From Prorocentrum cordatum (lineage: Eukaryota; Sar; Dinophyceae; Prorocentrales; Prorocentraceae), in assembly GCA_963575745.1 (NCBI GenBank), contig CAUYUJ010021048.1:310001-374000 (forward strand): 64,000 nt of DNA, given 5' to 3'. The position numbers were made by a program, and so were the translations under genes. The notes beneath the pieces were generated by a model. It saw nothing but the letters and a program-made list of their open reading frames with translations. It made no database searches and was not told the DNA's origin. This document shows positions 61,440-64,000 of the stretch, piece by piece; the stretch's first letter is position 1, and each line of letters begins with the position of its first letter.

Positions 61440-61520
61440 GGGCCCACCGAGCCAACTCTCCCGGCCACGCGGATTAGAACCCCGAACCTCCTAGCAAATT
61501 CCGCCACCGTGCCGTAGACA
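61440..61520 (-). other. tRNA-like (SINE-like) fragment
   Basis: The minus strand has a T-arm CGGGG-TTCTAAT-CCGCG with one mismatch, then TGGCC, then GGGAGAGTTGGCTCGGTGGG, which looks like a tRNA 5' half. A 3' half followed directly by a 5' half suggests tandem or tRNA-derived repeat debris rather than a functional tRNA. No anticodon can be assigned. Confidence 0.3.
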
Positions 61521-62689
61521 CCGAATGAAATGTCCTCAGGCTCCTCCGAGCCGTCAACACTCAAGACTGGACGAGGGGCACGGGCACGCGTGCGCGGGAT
61601 CATGCAAGATGCAGCATGCCAGACGAAGAAGGTTTGAATTGGGCGCGGGAGTCAGAGGAAGGAGGATGACAAGGAGTCGGAGGATGATGGCCTCAGCAGG
61701 GGGCCGAGGGAAGGGGAGGACGAGCAACGGATCCACGAAAACGAATGGCACGCGGCTCTCTTGCACGAGGGAGCGGCAAGAGACAGGAAGAGGATGACGG
61801 CGAGACGGAGGAGGGAGTCTCTTGAGCCATCCTGGGCCTTTCTTGGGGCCGCTTTGTGATCGCTCGAGGCCTCTTGGAGACATCTCGGGGCCCCTTCGGG
61901 CCTGCTGCGGCCCCGTCGGAGGCTGGGGCGCCGTCTGGTGGCGTCTCGGGGCAATCTTCAGGCGGTAATGAATGGCACTTCGTGGAGCCGTCCTGGGGCT
62001 GGCCCTGGGGCCTTGGCATGCGCATCCCCCAACCCTTGCCAGCACCCCCCCCCTCGAAATCTGATTTGGAAAAACACAGGCGTACGGCTTCTGTCCGTTG
62101 GCGGAGGTGGCGTGTCCACCACCTCCATCTTCATCGCTGCGACCGCTCGGGCGGACACGTCCTGCCCCCAGGCAAGAAACAGTTTCGGCCACGTTCGCAA
62201 GCCGATTCTCCGACGCAGCGAACCTTTGAACATCGACCCATGCCCGCCACCTGACGTCGCGGCAGAAGCCACAACGTCTTGAGAAATCTCGCCCGAGGCT
62301 CTCGATCCTACCCTTTCTTCGTTTTTTTATGTATCTATTATTTAAATACTTACTTCTCCGGCGAAGAACGGTTGATCCTCTTCTACAACAACCTCGGTGG
62401 TTTGGTGTCTTCCAGGTTGACCCCAGTCATCGTTGACTTGTATGGCCCCAGCTCCGTTTCCCCTGACGCAGGGCCTCCCGACCCAGGTCGATCTGTGAAG
62501 GCCCGGGGGCCCGAGACGGAACCCAGTAGCGCGCCCGTGGGGGTGACGCGAGGTGGCCTCGGCGTCAGGAGGGGGGGGGGGGGCTTCTGCGCAGGCAGGG
62601 GCTTCTCGGAAGCCCTCCCAGCTTCTAGGGAGCCGATGCGAAAAGCCCCCGGGGCCTCCTGCGGTCAGGAACTTGCCAGCAGCCTCAGC
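61521..62689. other. No gene recognised; possible hidden upstream PP2C exon
   Basis: A CTTGAGGC/GGGGCC degenerate repeat lies at 61815-61935. A minus frame at 62272-62100 (GLRTWPKLFLAWGQDVSARA) looks somewhat protein-like, but its possible GT donor leaves the wrong phase for the known PP2C exon, so it is not called. Confidence 0.3.
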
Positions 62690-62885
62690 AGCGTGTCGCG
62701 GCGGCGGCCCCGGCGACACGCCTTGCCGTGCAAGCGGACAGCGTGTCGTTTCGGCCCGCAAGGCGGGAGGCTCGGGAAAGGCTCGGGACGTGGACGCCCG
62801 GGGGACCGGGAGGTGAACAGCGTGCCGCGCCGACGCGTGGTGGGCCAGGGCCGGCGGAGCGACGCGCTATCGAAGAGCTCCCGAC
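62690..62885 (+). repeat. Dispersed repeat family B, copy
   Basis: GTGTCGCGGCGGCGGCCCCG, then GCGGGAGGCTCGGGAAAGGC, GTGGACGCCCGGGGGACCGG and the GCGCCGACGCGTGGTGGGCC end, matching 43536-43700. Confidence 0.65.
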
Positions 62886-63190
62886 CGGAAGGGGCCAATC
62901 CTAAAGGCCATCGGGGCCTTCGAAAACGACCCCCTGCCTTCCAGGAGCCCCCCTTGGCTTTCCAGAAAGCCACCCCCTGTCGCCACCCCAAATGGGCGCG
63001 CCCCTGTCGCCACCCCAAATTGGCGCGCCGCCACGCCCAGAACGCCGACGTCGCGACTTTTTCGCAGCTTCGACCCCCAAAGGCCTGGACGCCATCCTCA
63101 GGACAAATTTTCCTCCCGGTCGTTTTGCAGGTACAGATGCCTGCTGACGGACTCACGATCTGGAGGCCCAGAACGGCCGAACACCTCCCG
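62886..63190 (-). repeat. Short duplications and a family A fragment
   Basis: CTGTCGCCACCCCAAATGGG and CTGTCGCCACCCCAAATTGG are tandem (62978, 63004). ACGTCGCGACTTTTTCGCAG, CCTGGACGCCATCCTCAGGA and CAAATTTTCCTCCCGGTCG (63046-63125) follow the reversed family A order. Confidence 0.5.
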
Positions 63191-63254
63191 CCGTGCAGTT
63201 GTCTCGACGAAGGGACGCGCGGGAAAGAGGGGAGCACCCGCCACTTTTGTTTGT

Positions 63255-63362
63255 TCCTTGTTGTTATTGTTACTGTTGCTGTTGGTGTTGCTGTTTCTGC
63301 TGTTGTTGTTGCTGCTGCTGGTGCTGCTGCTGTTGCTGCTGGTGCTGCTGTTGCTGCTGCCG

Positions 63363-63429
<67 letters not shown>

Positions 63430-63470
63430 GGTTGCTGTTGCTGTTGCTGTTGTTATTGTCGTTGAACTCT
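63255..63470. repeat. (TTG/CTG)n microsatellite
   Basis: About 215 bp of TTG triplets with CTG variants. Leu, Cys and Val runs in the three frames are by-products. Confidence 0.95.
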
Positions 63471-63604
63471 CATTTCTGAAGAACTATCATTGTTGATCCC
63501 CCCACCGGTGCATACTATTATTTCTCAATGAAAGTGTGCCCCTCGACGTTCGCACCTTGTTTCTTTATCAGGGAAGGTCTTGAAGCTCAAACTGGGCCCC
63601 TGGC

Positions 63605-64000
63605 CCCCCGGAGTACAACAGCAACGGCTCCCGCATGAGAGCTCCTCAAAATTTACTCAAGACCCCCGCTCCTGAGACTTCCTTACAATTTACCCAGGAT
63701 CGGTGCTCTCGTGACTTCCTCGCAATTTAGTCAGGACCCCCGCTCCCATCTGAGACTTCCTCAAAATTTACTCAGGAACGGCGCTCCCGCTTGAGACTTC
63801 CTCGCAATTGACTCAAGACTTCCTTGCAATTTAATCAACACCCCCGCTCCCGCCAGAGAGCCCCTCACATTGTACTCTGGAATTGCGCTCTCGCCTGTGA
63901 CTTCCATGCAAGTTATTCAGAAACCGCGCTTTCGACGCTCAGGAAACACGCTGCGCCAAGGACGCCGTTACAATTTACGTAGTAATCGCGCTCTCGCCAT
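63605..64000. repeat. Satellite, ~40-45 bp unit, continuing past the window
   Basis: About nine units resembling CCCCGCTCCCGCTTGAGACT then TCCTCGCAATTTACTCAGGA, with diverged copies near the end. The array is cut by the window edge. Confidence 0.8.

Noticed and set aside
62100-62272. Upstream PP2C exon (GLRTWPKLFLAWGQDVSARA frame)
   Set aside because: Its possible GT donor leaves phase 0 or 1 whereas the known exon needs phase 2; no PP2C-like feature.

Overview
The window looks like nuclear DNA of a core dinoflagellate. The evidence is one or more relict copies of the 22-nt dinoflagellate spliced leader fused to retroposed sequence, an intron-containing protein phosphatase gene that uses GT, GC and GA donors with an AG|G acceptor, a dinoflagellate-type LINE, and a very large load of GC-rich micro-, mini- and satellite DNA. 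I cannot name the species. Nothing bacterial, organellar or viral was recognised.

One host gene can be followed with confidence. It encodes a PP2C (PPM) serine/threonine phosphatase on the minus strand. Seven exons (60748-60553, 44500-44324, 43465-43253, 43073-42974, 42559-42522, 42249-42097, 35730-35587) join in one open frame of 339 codons plus a stop, and carry all the metal-binding motifs of the family. Its 5' end is not found. About 1 kb of coding sequence is spread over 25 kb, and its introns of 16 kb and 6.4 kb hold most of the repeats in the right half of the window. A second minus-strand exon-like ORF of unknown function lies at 11057-10913. A broken retrocopy (29557-28254, minus) sits directly behind a relict spliced leader.

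Mobile DNA. A decayed LINE (about 47.67-57.3 kb, plus strand, inside PP2C intron 1) begins with two tandem relict spliced leaders. Its endonuclease ORF is interrupted by a 3.63-kb element with terminal inverted repeats (49113-52742). That element carries a tandem array of 337-bp inverted-repeat units. A second LINE 3' fragment (RNase H plus Cys-rich tail) is at about 1600-816 on the minus strand. Two hAT-like non-autonomous elements with 8-bp target duplications (5171-6614 and 23969-25244) each contain a long trinucleotide microsatellite. A MITE-like family has copies at 26155-26344 and 44526-44749.

Layout: 0-12 kb LINE fragment, TATG arrays split by a hAT-like element, GA-rich tracts, dispersed repeats, orphan exon. 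12-26 kb dispersed repeats, minisatellites, second hAT-like element. 26-35 kb MITE, retrocopy with spliced-leader relict, GAT array. 35-44.5 kb PP2C exons 7 to 2 with intron 6 full of tandem repeats. 44.5-60.6 kb PP2C intron 1 with a 101-bp minisatellite, the LINE with its nested element, and a higher-order satellite. 60.6-64 kb first visible PP2C exon, dispersed repeats, a TTG array and a satellite running off the edge. Recognisable host coding sequences, including the retrocopy, all lie on the minus strand, as expected for unidirectional dinoflagellate gene arrays.
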